From Candidatus Baldrarchaeota archaeon (GTDB lineage: Archaea; Asgardarchaeota; Baldrarchaeia; Baldrarchaeales; DXJG01): DNA of 36,210 nt. The translations under genes and the position numbers were made by a program. This document shows positions 17,513-25,696 of this stretch, in pieces. Positions within the stretch are counted from its first letter, which is position 1. Every line of letters begins with the position of its first letter. The DNA is taken from positions 1-36,210 of the forward strand of contig JAEOSG010000011.1 of NCBI GenBank assembly GCA_016840485.1, read 5' to 3'. The notes under the pieces were generated by a model that was given only the letters and a program-made list of their open reading frames with translations, was not told the origin of the DNA and did no database searches.

Positions 17513-17989
17513 TTTTTTGATACAGGTGTTTTCCTCTGTAGGCGGTTGGACTATTACCATTTCAATGTTTGGTGAAACTGCCTTTGCAAATGATTCAACA
17601 TATGGTAGACAGAGGGTTTTACAGTAGATTTTTCCTTTTGATTTAAAGAAGTTCCACATAGGGCAGTATGGATGATGAAATTCTATCTCATTTTTATTGA
17701 GTTTCTTAGCGATCATTTTAACTTTGAAAACATTACCCATGATAAGCCATGCATCAGCAGCATCTTCCAAACTGTCACCAAGGTTAAGTTCCTCTTTCAA
17801 TTTTTTCCCGTCTTCCGCTCCAAATTTCTCCATAAGATTAACGAGCAAATGTTCACCTTCATCTCCGAGTCTTTCTGTTAGTAAATCGGCAACGCCCACC
17901 ATTAATTTGTAGAAACTTTCACTTACAATGTTAAAACGAACTCCGTTTGTTATTAAGCCGTGTTTAGCGAAAAATCTTTTTATATTCAC
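17495..17989 (-). CDS. Cys-rich protein, possibly ATC-hydrolase/DUF-type ligand-binding domain
   Basis: A 164-residue soluble protein that I do not firmly recognise. The N-terminal half is helical and acidic (ADLLTERLGDEGEHLL and KLKEELNLGDSLEDAADAWLIM). The C-terminal half has a conserved-looking Cys/His pattern: HHPYCPMW, YCKTLC and a late ENTC, interleaved with beta-strands (IEMVIVQPP). This layout resembles the L-2-amino-thiazoline-4-carboxylic acid hydrolase-like and related sensory families, but only weakly. The start is GTG 17989, 7 nt after GAGGTG; a TTG at 18016 would overlap the upstream gene. It follows the small membrane protein by 10 bases and is probably co-transcribed with it. 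Confidence 0.68.
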   Translation of the reverse strand: MNIKRFFAKHGLITNGVRFNIVSESFYKLMVGVADLLTERLGDEGEHLLVNLMEKFGAEDGKKLKEELNLGDSLEDAADAWLIMGNVFKVKMIAKKLNKNEIEFHHPYCPMWNFFKSKGKIYCKTLCLPYVESFAKAVSPNIEMVIVQPPTEENTCIKKLVVKS

Positions 17990-17999
17990 GTAAAACACC

Positions 18000-18227
18000 T
18001 CATTTTGACTCCTCAATTAAGTCTCCAACCCATGCAAAAAACGCTGAGACGACAAATGCTATAAAAGCTGAAACTAAACTGAATGCTTTCTGAAAGGGAG
18101 TTGTTTTTAGGAAACCAGCTATAACGAACAGACTTCCTAGGAATATACCCGTAGCTACAAAGAGAAGTACTACTGATATCCCTTTAAGCTTCAATTTGTT
18201 TAATATTCTCTTAATTTCTTTTTTCAT
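18000..18227 (-). CDS. Small two-helix membrane protein
   Basis: A 75-residue protein with a basic N-terminus (KKEIKRILNKLKLK), two transmembrane helices (about 16-39 and 47-68) and an acidic tail (GDLIEESK), so both ends probably face the cytosol. Start ATG 18227 has AGGTGA 6 nt upstream. It is followed after 10 bases by the Cys-rich unknown on the same strand, forming a likely two-gene operon; the pair might work as a membrane anchor and a sensor, which is inference only. Family not recognised. Confidence 0.7.
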   Translation of the reverse strand: MKKEIKRILNKLKLKGISVVLLFVATGIFLGSLFVIAGFLKTTPFQKAFSLVSAFIAFVVSAFFAWVGDLIEESK

Positions 18228-18477
18228 CGCAAGTCACCTAATGTAGTTTATTTAGATGATTGTTTTGACGGTTGCTGTGATATAATCTTTTCTCTCCTCA
18301 AGATGTAAGTAAATATTAGTACGCTGGCATAAATATCTTTTCGTAAAACTAGTTTAAGGAAATAAAATAGTTAGAGGTCTTTTTGAAGTAAGTCATGATC
18401 GATGTTCTAGGAGAAATTTAAGAAGAAAATGTAGCCATTTAACAGTTTTGCGTATTACTTTTTAATTTTACAAAATT

Positions 18478-19383
18478 TTAAGTAACTTTAGGTAATTTCA
18501 CAAAAATAACGGATTTTGTGGGAGATCTTTTCGTGAATTCATTTAAAAGCATGAAAATAGCTTCTTTGACATCTGTGGTTATCGCGCCGGCTGCTTTTTT
18601 ATGGCCGCCGCCCCCTAACTTTCTTGTAATTTCTTCTGCATCTATAGCGTCACTATCACGTCTCACCCTAATAGAAATTCTGATTTTTGAAGGTTCAGAA
18701 GCATCTCTATAGAGAACTGCAACGGCGTCGCAACCACGATCTAAAAGCATATGTGCAATATCTTTTGCTGAATGGTAAGATATTGCATCAATTTCATCAA
18801 CTATGACAAAACCGCTGTTAACGCCAAGACTGTCAACAAAAGTTTTTAGAAAGATTTTGATTTTTGAGAGTTCTGTCTCGATTTCTTTTTGTTTCTTTTT
18901 TAACCATTCGTCGCTTAGGAAATCTTTCCCTTTCTTAGCTAGGATTTTAGCGATTCTCAGTAGATCTTCTTCATTGTTTAGAGAAGCTTTAATAATTTTA
19001 TCTAGAATTAGTGTTTCCTCGGTGTGCCTAGCTGTATCAGCGGCAACAGCGATTTCAACAAGTTCTCTAGCTTTTTTATCATTTTCCAGGTTCAAATATT
19101 TCATAAGCAGAAGAGCTGCTGCGGGAGCATTTGGGTCTACTACGTCTTGTGGGCTAAGCAAACCTTCTGCTTTTAACCTTTCCAAGTTGCTTTTATGATG
19201 ATCTATGTTTACTTTACATTTCTTTGGTTTTGGAAGATCTACAACGAGGTCAAATTCCTCATTAACTGTAAAGATGCTTCTAGGATTTAGAAATCTTATT
19301 TTTGCATTTGGAAATTTTAGAAGTATCAATGCTGCTGAACAAATGCCATCGCAATCGTCGCCATGGACTGCAACCCTCAACAT
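18478..19383 (-). CDS. DHH-family phosphoesterase (RecJ-like/NrnA-like)
   Basis: A 301-residue DHH-DHHA1 phosphoesterase. Motif I is HGDDCDGICSAA (about 7-18), the later catalytic Asp lies in VVDLPKP, the DHH motif is IDHHKSN (about 60), a further Asp lies in AADTARH (about 115), and the DHHA1 nucleotide-binding signature is KLGGGGHKKAAGA (about 258-270). The family cleaves short oligonucleotides, cyclic dinucleotides or pyrophosphate-type bonds; archaeal members include RecJ-like exonucleases. Motif I has one residue more between His and DCDG than the common HxDxDG spacing. Start ATG 19383 has GGAG nearby. It lies 56 bases after the phosphodiesterase gene on the same strand. Confidence 0.86.
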   Translation of the reverse strand: MLRVAVHGDDCDGICSAALILLKFPNAKIRFLNPRSIFTVNEEFDLVVDLPKPKKCKVNIDHHKSNLERLKAEGLLSPQDVVDPNAPAAALLLMKYLNLENDKKARELVEIAVAADTARHTEETLILDKIIKASLNNEEDLLRIAKILAKKGKDFLSDEWLKKKQKEIETELSKIKIFLKTFVDSLGVNSGFVIVDEIDAISYHSAKDIAHMLLDRGCDAVAVLYRDASEPSKIRISIRVRRDSDAIDAEEITRKLGGGGHKKAAGAITTDVKEAIFMLLNEFTKRSPTKSVIFVKLPKVT

Positions 19384-19439
19384 AATTCCGCTCCAACGTG
19401 CCTCTCAGTGATGAATTATTTGCTATTATTTTATTGTTC

Positions 19440-19949
19440 TTATAGAGTGATTTTTTTGACTTCCATTCGCTTCGTATCTAAAATCATCATGGTAGACATA
19501 TGTGTTAAGTATCCGCAGACCTCTCCAGGGTTTAAAACTAGGGTGTCTCCTATTTTTTGTTTATCGTATTTGTGTGTATGTCCGTAGGCAACGATGTCGT
19601 ATTTGCCGGTTTCAGCGAGTTTGTATGCGATACTAATGGTCATTTCTGGAGAACGGTATCCATGTAAAATCAGAACCCTTAATCCGTCGATTTCAATTGT
19701 ATGCGGACCGTCGTGAAGTTGAAAACCTATGCTGGAGAACTTTTGGGTAAGGGTATATTTATCTCCGTCATTGTTACCGAAAACTCCGATCAGTTTACAG
19801 TTTAGTTTTCCAAGTTCTCTTACAACAAACGGAGAAATAAAGTCTCCACAGTGAATAACCATTTCAACTTTTAATTCGTTAAGTTTACTAACAGCTTTTG
19901 CTATGGCTTCTAAGCGATCATGAGTATCAGAGATAATACCAATAAGCAT
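19440..19949 (-). CDS. YfcE/MJ0936-family metallophosphodiesterase
   Basis: A 169-residue calcineurin-like phosphodiesterase. The five metal-binding blocks are in order: SDTHD (about 7-11), HCGDF (about 35), GNNDG (about 60), LHGYR (about 97) and GHTHK (about 122). Family members hydrolyse phosphodiesters in a Mn/Ni-dependent way; the physiological substrate is usually unknown. I start at ATG 19949, exactly 7 nt after GGAGGT; the longer ATG starts at 19988 and 19964 overlap that site. Together with the downstream DHH protein it could form a two-gene phosphoesterase operon. Confidence 0.9.
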   Translation of the reverse strand: MLIGIISDTHDRLEAIAKAVSKLNELKVEMVIHCGDFISPFVVRELGKLNCKLIGVFGNNDGDKYTLTQKFSSIGFQLHDGPHTIEIDGLRVLILHGYRSPEMTISIAYKLAETGKYDIVAYGHTHKYDKQKIGDTLVLNPGEVCGYLTHMSTMMILDTKRMEVKKITL

Positions 19950-20206
19950 ACATTCTACCTCCATATAGGGCTTATAATAATTTATCACTCTATCTTTTAT
20001 AGCTGACTTAAACTTAAATGAAACATTAGTTATTCAAATTATACACTAAGTGAGTAGAAAGTTTGTAAATTCATCAACAAAAAATTCTGTAGGGGGGTTT
20101 CACATAATAAGAAAGTAATGAAAGTAAAAGCGTTAGCTATTACAAAATGATAATAGAAAAGTTTATCTACTCTCCTAGATTTTTCATGTTGAAAGGTGGT
20201 TCTAAA

Positions 20207-20503
20207 ATGGTTACAAAGGAACAAGTAATGGAAGCTCTAAAAAACGTTTATGACCCAGAAATAGGGGTAAGCGTTGTAGACTTAGGCCTAATATATGATG
20301 TTAAAGTTGAAGACGAGAAAGTTTACGTTAAAATGACTTTAACGACCATTGGATGCCCCCTAGCTTTAGTGATACCAAGACAAGTTGAAGATGCGATAAG
20401 AAAACTTGGAGTAAAAGATGTTGAAGTAGAGTTGACCTTCGACCCACCATGGAATCCAAGTATGATGTCTGAGGAATTAAGGAAAAGATTTGGCTTTGAA
20501 TAG
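20207..20503 (+). CDS. MIP18/DUF59-family iron-sulfur assembly factor (SufT/PaaD-like)
   Basis: A 98-residue MIP18-family protein, a class that helps Fe-S cluster delivery to apoproteins. Signature blocks: VYDPEIGVSVVDLGLIYDV (about 13-31), the TTIGCPLA segment with the conserved Cys (about 46-53), and VELTFDPPWNP near the C-terminus (about 75-85). Start ATG 20207 follows AAAGGTGGTT; the ATG at 20147 is without a ribosome site. A TATA-like gtttatc near 20161 fits the start. The gene is convergent with the acyl-CoA synthetase gene. Confidence 0.9.
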   Translation: MVTKEQVMEALKNVYDPEIGVSVVDLGLIYDVKVEDEKVYVKMTLTTIGCPLALVIPRQVEDAIRKLGVKDVEVELTFDPPWNPSMMSEELRKRFGFE

Positions 20504-20533
20504 CGTTAACTAAAAGCGTTCCACAGCTCACTT

Positions 20534-21943
20534 CTAATTTTGTTCAGCTGTTTTTTCTTTGATTTTTCCGTAACCATATAGTGCATGTGCGGCAGCTACA
20601 GCTCTTTCAGGTATAGGATAAACCGGAATCCCTATTTTTTCCAAGATTTTTGACATTTTTCTGGTATAAGGTCCACCTGCAGCCCCAACAACAATGGGCT
20701 TATTTGATTTCTCATTTAATTCTTTCATAACATCAATGATACCTTCATCCAACGGTGTGTCCTGAAAAACGAAGAACGGCATTAAAATGTGTACATTTGT
20801 GTCTTCAAGAAAAGCCTCAAGAACAATTTTATAATCCTTGCTATTAGCACTACCAGTTACGTCAACGGGATTATTAACAATATAGAATGGGGGTAATTTT
20901 TCCTTAAGTTTGCTTATCGTTTCTTGGGACAATTTAGCTATTTTTAAGCCCTTTTCGATACATGCATCAACCGCTTGAACCATTGGTCCAGCTCCGTTGC
21001 TTACCATAGCAACTCCTGAGCCTTGAGCTGGAGGCTGCATGGCTAGGGCCTTCGCCATGTCGAAGAGTTCTTCAAAAGTGTCCGCCCAAATTATACCTGC
21101 TTGTTTGAATGCCCCCCGATAAATTCGTTCTTCTCCGCCAAGCCAACCTGTATGGCTTTGAGCAGCTTTGGCTCCTTCTTTTGTTCTTCCTCCTTTAAGG
21201 ACAATTACAGGTTTTTTCTTTACAACCTCTTTTGCTGCTTCAATAAATTTTTTCCCATTGCCTAAGCCTTCTAGGTAAATCGCAATTACTTTAGTATCTT
21301 CGTCTGCAGCTAGGTAGCGTAGTAAGTCTGCTTCGTCAACATCGATTCTGTTTCCGTAGCTAACGAATTTACTGATGCCAATACCACTTTCTGCAGCCCA
21401 TTCGAGGAACGCGCAGCCGTATGTACCGCTTTGAGTAAGAAAAGCTATAGGTCCAGGTGATGGTCTTATCATACGTTCTCTGCTTTGGAAAAATGTGTCC
21501 AGTCTTGTTTTTGAATCGAAAACTCCTATGCAGTTTGGTCCGATAATTCTTATTCCATATTTTCTTGCTATTTCAGCTGTTTTTCCCTCTAATTCTTTTC
21601 CATGTTCTCCGAGTTCTTTGAAACCTCCAGAGATTATTACGATGTTTTTTATACCTTTTTTACCGCATTCTTCAACGGCTTTAGGTGTGTGTTCTGCTGG
21701 TATAACTAAAACAGCTAAATCTATTTTTTCGGGTATGTCAAGAACTGAGGGATAACATTTGAGTCCTAAGATTTCATTTCTTGCGGGGTTAACGGGAAAA
21801 ACTTTGCCTTTATATTCAAAACAAGCAAGGTTACGGAGAACTTCGTAACCGATTTTTCCAGGTTTGGAAGACGCTCCAATGACTGCTACAGACTTAGCTT
21901 TGAAAAATTTGTCAAATTGAGTTTTCTCAACACTGTTTCCCAT
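20534..21943 (-). CDS. acdA: ADP-forming acyl-CoA synthetase, alpha subunit
   Basis: A 469-residue alpha subunit of NDP-forming acetate/acyl-CoA ligase, which makes ATP from acyl-CoA, ADP and phosphate. Domains: CoA-binding (KSVAVIGASSKPGKIGYEVL, about 17-36), succinyl-CoA-synthetase-like domain 2 with the phosphohistidine loop QSHTGWLGGEE (about 250-262), and the third, ligase-CoA-like domain (GAAGGPYTRKM). The size fits a free alpha subunit; the beta subunit with the ATP-grasp fold is not in the window. WLGG replaces the usual ALAG after the active-site HTG. Start ATG 21943 has GGGGAT 4 nt upstream. Typical of archaea fermenting peptides or organic acids. Confidence 0.92.
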   Translation of the reverse strand: MGNSVEKTQFDKFFKAKSVAVIGASSKPGKIGYEVLRNLACFEYKGKVFPVNPARNEILGLKCYPSVLDIPEKIDLAVLVIPAEHTPKAVEECGKKGIKNIVIISGGFKELGEHGKELEGKTAEIARKYGIRIIGPNCIGVFDSKTRLDTFFQSRERMIRPSPGPIAFLTQSGTYGCAFLEWAAESGIGISKFVSYGNRIDVDEADLLRYLAADEDTKVIAIYLEGLGNGKKFIEAAKEVVKKKPVIVLKGGRTKEGAKAAQSHTGWLGGEERIYRGAFKQAGIIWADTFEELFDMAKALAMQPPAQGSGVAMVSNGAGPMVQAVDACIEKGLKIAKLSQETISKLKEKLPPFYIVNNPVDVTGSANSKDYKIVLEAFLEDTNVHILMPFFVFQDTPLDEGIIDVMKELNEKSNKPIVVGAAGGPYTRKMSKILEKIGIPVYPIPERAVAAAHALYGYGKIKEKTAEQN

Positions 21944-22194
21944 GTTTATCCCCTATTTAAATAATTTTTAAACGTGAAATTACTAGTGATTTCTACATCA
22001 CCATTTATGAGACTGTGACATTTTTAATCTTCCGTTACATCCCAAGTTTTTATCTCTATGTTTATTTTATAAAACTTTGAAGACCAGAATCAGCTAGATG
22101 GTATCAGACAGCTTTAAATAAAAATAGTGGAGAAGAGGGTTCATTAGAAAGGGGTTAGACCTTTCCTCAGCGTTTAAGGAACACGTTTAAATTT

Positions 22195-22674
22195 TTACTT
22201 TGTCTGAACTTTTAATGGCATTCTAAGTTCTAGTATTCTGTTTTTAAATTTCTTTTTGATATTGTTAATGTCGATGTCTCTTTCCATTTCGATTTCGTGA
22301 ATTAATTGTCCTTTACAAAATATTTTGACTTTTCTGTTTTCCACGTGGAAGCTTACGTCCTTTTCGTCTAGTGTTGGCACTTCTGCGATAACTATGACTT
22401 CATTTGCTGTTTGAATAACATCGTTGAGAAAGTCTTGAGATTCTTGCATAGTTTGTGTTGTTTTATCTATGGTCGACATGTAGTTATTGAATGTCGGTGG
22501 ATACCTTTGTTCTTTTATTATCCTTTTACCGTTGGGTAATGTGATTTCTACTTTTTCGTATCCAAAGACTTGCGTGTTTTGAGGGTTAATTTTCGAGGTT
22601 ATCATGAAGTTTTTTATCATTTGTCTAAGTATTTCTCTCATTTCCTTTTCTAGGTCGTCTTCCCAATCTTTCAA
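22195..22674 (-). CDS. hsp20: Hsp20/alpha-crystallin-type small heat-shock protein
   Basis: A 159-residue small heat-shock protein. The acidic/basic helical N-terminal arm (1-90) precedes an alpha-crystallin-like beta-sandwich (about 88-155): EVIVIAEVPTLDEKDVSF, VENRKVKIFC, then the final strand ILELRMPLKV, matching the conserved VxLPxxVD/LxVxxPK layout loosely; the canonical GVL box is RILELRMP. Members hold unfolding proteins as oligomers. Start is TTG 22674, placed by AGAGGTG 7 nt upstream. It is divergent from a winged-helix protein across an operator-like array that overlaps its expected transcription start, so control by that neighbour is likely. Confidence 0.84.
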   Translation of the reverse strand: MKDWEDDLEKEMREILRQMIKNFMITSKINPQNTQVFGYEKVEITLPNGKRIIKEQRYPPTFNNYMSTIDKTTQTMQESQDFLNDVIQTANEVIVIAEVPTLDEKDVSFHVENRKVKIFCKGQLIHEIEMERDIDINNIKKKFKNRILELRMPLKVQTK

Positions 22675-22697
22675 GTTATTACACCTCTTGATGTTAT

Positions 22698-22731
22698 GTC
22701 ACTAATAGGTGACCAATGTCACCTATAGGTG
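22698..22731. promoter_or_regulatory. Triple overlapping dyad operator between hsp20 and the winged-helix gene
   Basis: Three dyads overlap with centres exactly 10 bp apart. Dyad 1: GTCAC-n6-GTGAC (22698-22713, centre 22705.5). Dyad 2: ATAGGTGAC-caat-GTCACCTAT (22705-22726, centre 22715.5). Dyad 3: palindrome CACCTATAGGTG (22720-22731, centre 22725.5). The block lies between the shared TATA at 22739-22747 and the hsp20 start. Each dyad thus faces the same side of the helix. Confidence 0.78.
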
Positions 22732-22738
22732 GGTAACA

Positions 22739-22747
22739 TATATAAAG
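22739..22747 (+). promoter_or_regulatory. TATA box, possibly bidirectional
   Basis: TATATAAAG reads as a TATA box on the plus strand, predicting a transcription start near 22770; on the minus strand CTTTATATA can serve hsp20, with a start near 22717 inside the operator. Confidence 0.6.
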
Positions 22748-22821
22748 TTAACGTTCTCATTTAATCTCTATGGGAGGGAACAACAATAACCAGGGAAGAA
22801 ATTGAAAAAGAAATAGAGAAA

Positions 22822-23328
22822 ATGATCGAATTGTTAAAGGTCCTATCAGGGAAAAACTGCTTAAAAATACTTCAAGCACTCAGCGAACCAAAATATTGGT
22901 CTCAATTAATTGAAGAACTAAATATGCATAGATGGGTGCTTAAAAAATATATAGATAAACTTCTTCAATGCGGCTTAATTGAATCATTTATAAAACCTGT
23001 AGAACGCGGACCACCTAGAAGATACTTTCAAATATCTCGTAATCTGACACTTCTTTTAGAAGTATCACCTGAAGGCGTACATATACACCAATTTGCATTG
23101 CCCCGTATAAGAAACATCCGTGAAATTTTTAGGAAGTATCCTTCAATTAAAAAGATAGTTGAGGAACTTAAAAAAATGGAGCAAGCATCAACTCCCTTTA
23201 GGCAGGAAGAGCTTATAGAACAGCTTAAAAGGCAGATAGAGGAGGAATTATCTACGTTAAGTGTAGCGATAGATTTTCTCAGAGACTTATTGAAGCAGTT
23301 AGAAGATCTAGTAGTTAAAAAAGCTTAG
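22822..23328 (+). CDS. Winged-helix transcriptional regulator
   Basis: A regulator with an N-terminal winged helix-turn-helix (about 1-75: LKILQALSEPKYWSQLIEELNMHRWVLKKYIDKLLQCGLIES, then the wing VERGPPRRYFQIS) and a C-terminal helical/coiled-coil part rich in Glu, Lys and Arg (about 110-165) for dimerisation. It is most like ArsR/MarR-type archaeal regulators. Divergent from hsp20, it is a candidate heat-shock repressor analogous to Phr of Pyrococcus; that role is inferred from context. The ATG at 22822 has no ribosome site. The frame is open upstream, and GGGAGG (22772-22777) sits 8 nt before an in-frame ATA at 22786, giving TREEIEKEIEK at the N-terminus. The true start is therefore uncertain. 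Confidence 0.83.
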   Translation: MIELLKVLSGKNCLKILQALSEPKYWSQLIEELNMHRWVLKKYIDKLLQCGLIESFIKPVERGPPRRYFQISRNLTLLLEVSPEGVHIHQFALPRIRNIREIFRKYPSIKKIVEELKKMEQASTPFRQEELIEQLKRQIEEELSTLSVAIDFLRDLLKQLEDLVVKKA

Positions 23329-23400
23329 ACAACATTTTTAAGAAACTTATAAACAAATATCTTTCTGTTCTAATTTGCAGTCTATAGGAGGTTTAATGAT

Positions 23401-24495
23401 ATGGATGTTGAGGATCGCGTTAAATTAGTCGCTAGAAACACGGAGGAAGTTGTGACTTTAGATGAGTTAAGGAATTTGTTTGAGACTACTGAGAGACCTA
23501 AGGGTTACATAGGTTATGAACCAAGTGGTCTTGTTCATCTTGGATGGGTAATTACAGCTAATAAAGTTATAGATTTTATTGAAGCTGGTTTTGATTTTAC
23601 AATTTTGCTTGCTGATTTGCATGCCTATGCGAATGAGAAGTTAGGAGGGGTGCTTGAGAATATTAGAATGTGTGCTAAGTATATGGAACATACGTTCACG
23701 GCTTTAGGTGTTCCCAGAGATAAGGTACGTTATCTGCTTGCGACAAAATTTGTTGAGGATATGGGAGCAGAATATTTGGAGATGATGATTAGAATAGCTA
23801 GAAGTGCAACTCTTATGAGGATCAAGCGATCTTTGACGATATTAGGTAGAAAAATGGAAGAAGCAGAGATGAAGTTTAGTATGTTGATTTATCCTCCTAT
23901 GCAGGCAGCAGACGTTTTTCTTCTCGATGTGGATGTGGCTTACGGTGGAATGGATCAGAGAAGTGTCCATATGTTGTGTAGAGATATTGCGCCCAGGGTT
24001 GGAAGAAAGAAGCCTATAGCTGTTCATACTCCTCTTCTTTCGGGTTTGGCTGGTGTAGGAAGAATGGATATCGCTGGAAAGTCCAGGGAAGAAGTCCTTT
24101 TAGATACGAAGATGAGCAAAAGTTTGCCGGAAACGTGTATATTTGTTCATGATTCTCCAGATGATATAAGAAAGAAAATTAGACAAGCTTATTGCCCACC
24201 GAAGGATGTGGCATTTAATCCTGTGATGGAAATAAACAAATATTTGTTGTTTGCTCGTGATGGTTTTACTTTGGAGATTCGTAGACCAGAAAAATATGGT
24301 GGAGATTTGGTTGTTGAATCGTATTCTGAATTGGAGCAATTGTATTTGAAGGGTGAGCTTCATCCCTTGGATCTAAAAAATGCAACTGCTGATGCACTAA
24401 TAGAATTTTTAAAACCGGTAAGAGAATATTTTGAAAGAAATAGTGAGGCTAAAAAATTACTTGAGAAAATGAAGACTATTAAGAAAACGAGATAA
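23401..24495 (+). CDS. tyrS: Tyrosyl-tRNA synthetase, archaeal type
   Basis: A 364-residue class I synthetase charging tRNA-Tyr. The HIGH-type motif is HLGW (46-49), the tyrosine-binding segment is near YGGMDQR (about 181), and the KMSKS loop is intact at 237-241. The C-terminal domain (about 270-360) is the short archaeal/eukaryotic anticodon-binding part, with no S4 domain as in bacteria. Start ATG 23401 is 9 nt after GGAGG; the ATG at 23396 is out of frame. A TATA-like acttataaac lies near 23350. Its end is 6 bases from the convergent TrmB gene. Confidence 0.96.
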   Translation: MDVEDRVKLVARNTEEVVTLDELRNLFETTERPKGYIGYEPSGLVHLGWVITANKVIDFIEAGFDFTILLADLHAYANEKLGGVLENIRMCAKYMEHTFTALGVPRDKVRYLLATKFVEDMGAEYLEMMIRIARSATLMRIKRSLTILGRKMEEAEMKFSMLIYPPMQAADVFLLDVDVAYGGMDQRSVHMLCRDIAPRVGRKKPIAVHTPLLSGLAGVGRMDIAGKSREEVLLDTKMSKSLPETCIFVHDSPDDIRKKIRQAYCPPKDVAFNPVMEINKYLLFARDGFTLEIRRPEKYGGDLVVESYSELEQLYLKGELHPLDLKNATADALIEFLKPVREYFERNSEAKKLLEKMKTIKKTR

Positions 24496-24501
24496 AAATA
24501 T

Positions 24502-25356
24502 CTACGTCATTACATATTCCTTACTTTCGCGGAGTTTTCCGATTATTTCAAGTTCTTTTGTTGTTAGTGTCAATAGTTTTTGAGCAAAGTATCCAAAAGA
24601 TTTTGCGTACAGAGGATTTCTAGTAAAAATGCCAATGTTATAAGATATAATTGGCGACCATTTACCAACCATAGTAACTAGGCAGCAACTGTCATCAGCA
24701 ATATAGCAACCAAGAGGTAGCTCACCATAAGGCCAGAGATAAAGTACGGAAATTTTTGATAATTCACGTATCTGATATTTGTAATTGTCATTTGCCTTTA
24801 AACCTATAGTTATATCTACGTTTGCTTTAGCTAAATGTTTAATAGCTTTAACTATCTTCTTTCCCTCTACCTCTAAGATGTCGGGAGTAATTATAGCAAT
24901 TAATTTGGATTTTGCAGATTCTACGGTTTCCTCGATAATCTTTAGTATTTTTTCTTCTTCGTTAACCAATTCTATTGTACCCATAGCTGAGAACCTTGTT
25001 TCACTCATACTCTTGGTAAGTAATTTCTTGAACTGTTCCATTGTTTCGTTGATTAATTTTAAGCGATGTTCATATTTTGTACGCAGTATTTCTAACATCT
25101 CATCTGGAAGGACAGCTACGTATCTTCCACCCCTACTAGAAGCTTCCTTTAAGACAAAGCCTTTTTCTATAAGTCTATTTATAGTTTCATAGACGTTTGG
25201 GCGAGGAACATTAGAATAATTCGATATCTCGGATGCATTCAGAGGAGCACCTGAGGAAATTAAGACTAAGTATATTTTTGCTTCATTTCGAGTGAAACCT
25301 AGTTTCTCTAAAATTTTTAGTAGCTTTTTTTGAAGTGATGTAGACATTGCGATCAT
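24502..25356 (-). CDS. TrmB-family transcriptional regulator
   Basis: A 284-residue TrmB-type regulator. The N-terminal winged helix (about 12-80: LEKLGFTRNEAKIYLVLISSG, then PRPNVYETINRLIEKGFV) is followed by a coiled coil (about 95-115) and a C-terminal sensor domain with IIEETVESAKSKLIAIITP and a late DDSCCLVTMVG. TrmB-family proteins sense sugars or related ligands and repress or activate transport and metabolic genes. ATG 25356 and ATG 25347 are both possible starts; neither has a strong ribosome site. An imperfect inverted repeat just upstream (25369-25410) may be its own operator. Ligand and targets are unknown; the divergent PhoU/RCK_C pair is the nearest other target. Confidence 0.9.
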   Translation of the reverse strand: MIAMSTSLQKKLLKILEKLGFTRNEAKIYLVLISSGAPLNASEISNYSNVPRPNVYETINRLIEKGFVLKEASSRGGRYVAVLPDEMLEILRTKYEHRLKLINETMEQFKKLLTKSMSETRFSAMGTIELVNEEEKILKIIEETVESAKSKLIAIITPDILEVEGKKIVKAIKHLAKANVDITIGLKANDNYKYQIRELSKISVLYLWPYGELPLGCYIADDSCCLVTMVGKWSPIISYNIGIFTRNPLYAKSFGYFAQKLLTLTTKELEIIGKLRESKEYVMT

Positions 25357-25368
25357 CGCGAGTTTGTT

Positions 25369-25410
25369 ATAGTAAATATTACATCTTTATGTGGTAATAT
25401 ATTTTACTAT
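25369..25410. promoter_or_regulatory. Imperfect inverted repeat upstream of the TrmB gene
   Basis: Left arm ATAGTAAATATTAC (25369-25382) and right arm GTAATATATTTTACTAT (25394-25410) pair with a 3-base asymmetry. The block sits just 12 bases before the TrmB start and overlaps its AT-rich promoter. The rest of the 340-base interval to 25696 holds AT-rich DNA and promoter-like elements such as atttaaattt near 25655; I see no gene in it. Confidence 0.45.
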
Positions 25411-25696
25411 TATTCAAATAACCGTTAAAAACTCTAAAAAACATTAACAAACATAATTTTTCTTATATAGCATCAGTATCAGATAGAACATGAAGTTTTT
25501 AGGATTTAAAATTAATAGGTTCACAATAGCTATTTGATGAAAGTGAAAAGGTCTCATAATAATGGAGAAAATAAATAAGAAATTTATAATATGTTTTGGA
25601 AATATCAATTTTAGAGAAATTAAAATTGCTAATAGTAATGCTGTAAAATAGATTTAAATTTGAAAGTATGATATTGAATGTGGAGGAGTAAAGGAA

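Noticed and set aside
20039-20224. Minus-strand ORF of 61 codons
   Set aside because: It covers the promoter and start region of the MIP18-family gene, and has no ribosome site or recognisable composition.
22147-22165. GAAAGG/CCTTTC hairpin downstream of hsp20
   Set aside because: Only a 6-bp stem without a following T-run in the right direction; not convincing as a terminator.
25562-25651. Short ORF of 29 codons starting with ATG in the TrmB-PhoU intergenic region
   Set aside because: AT-rich sequence yields such ORFs by chance; no ribosome site and no similarity that I recognise.
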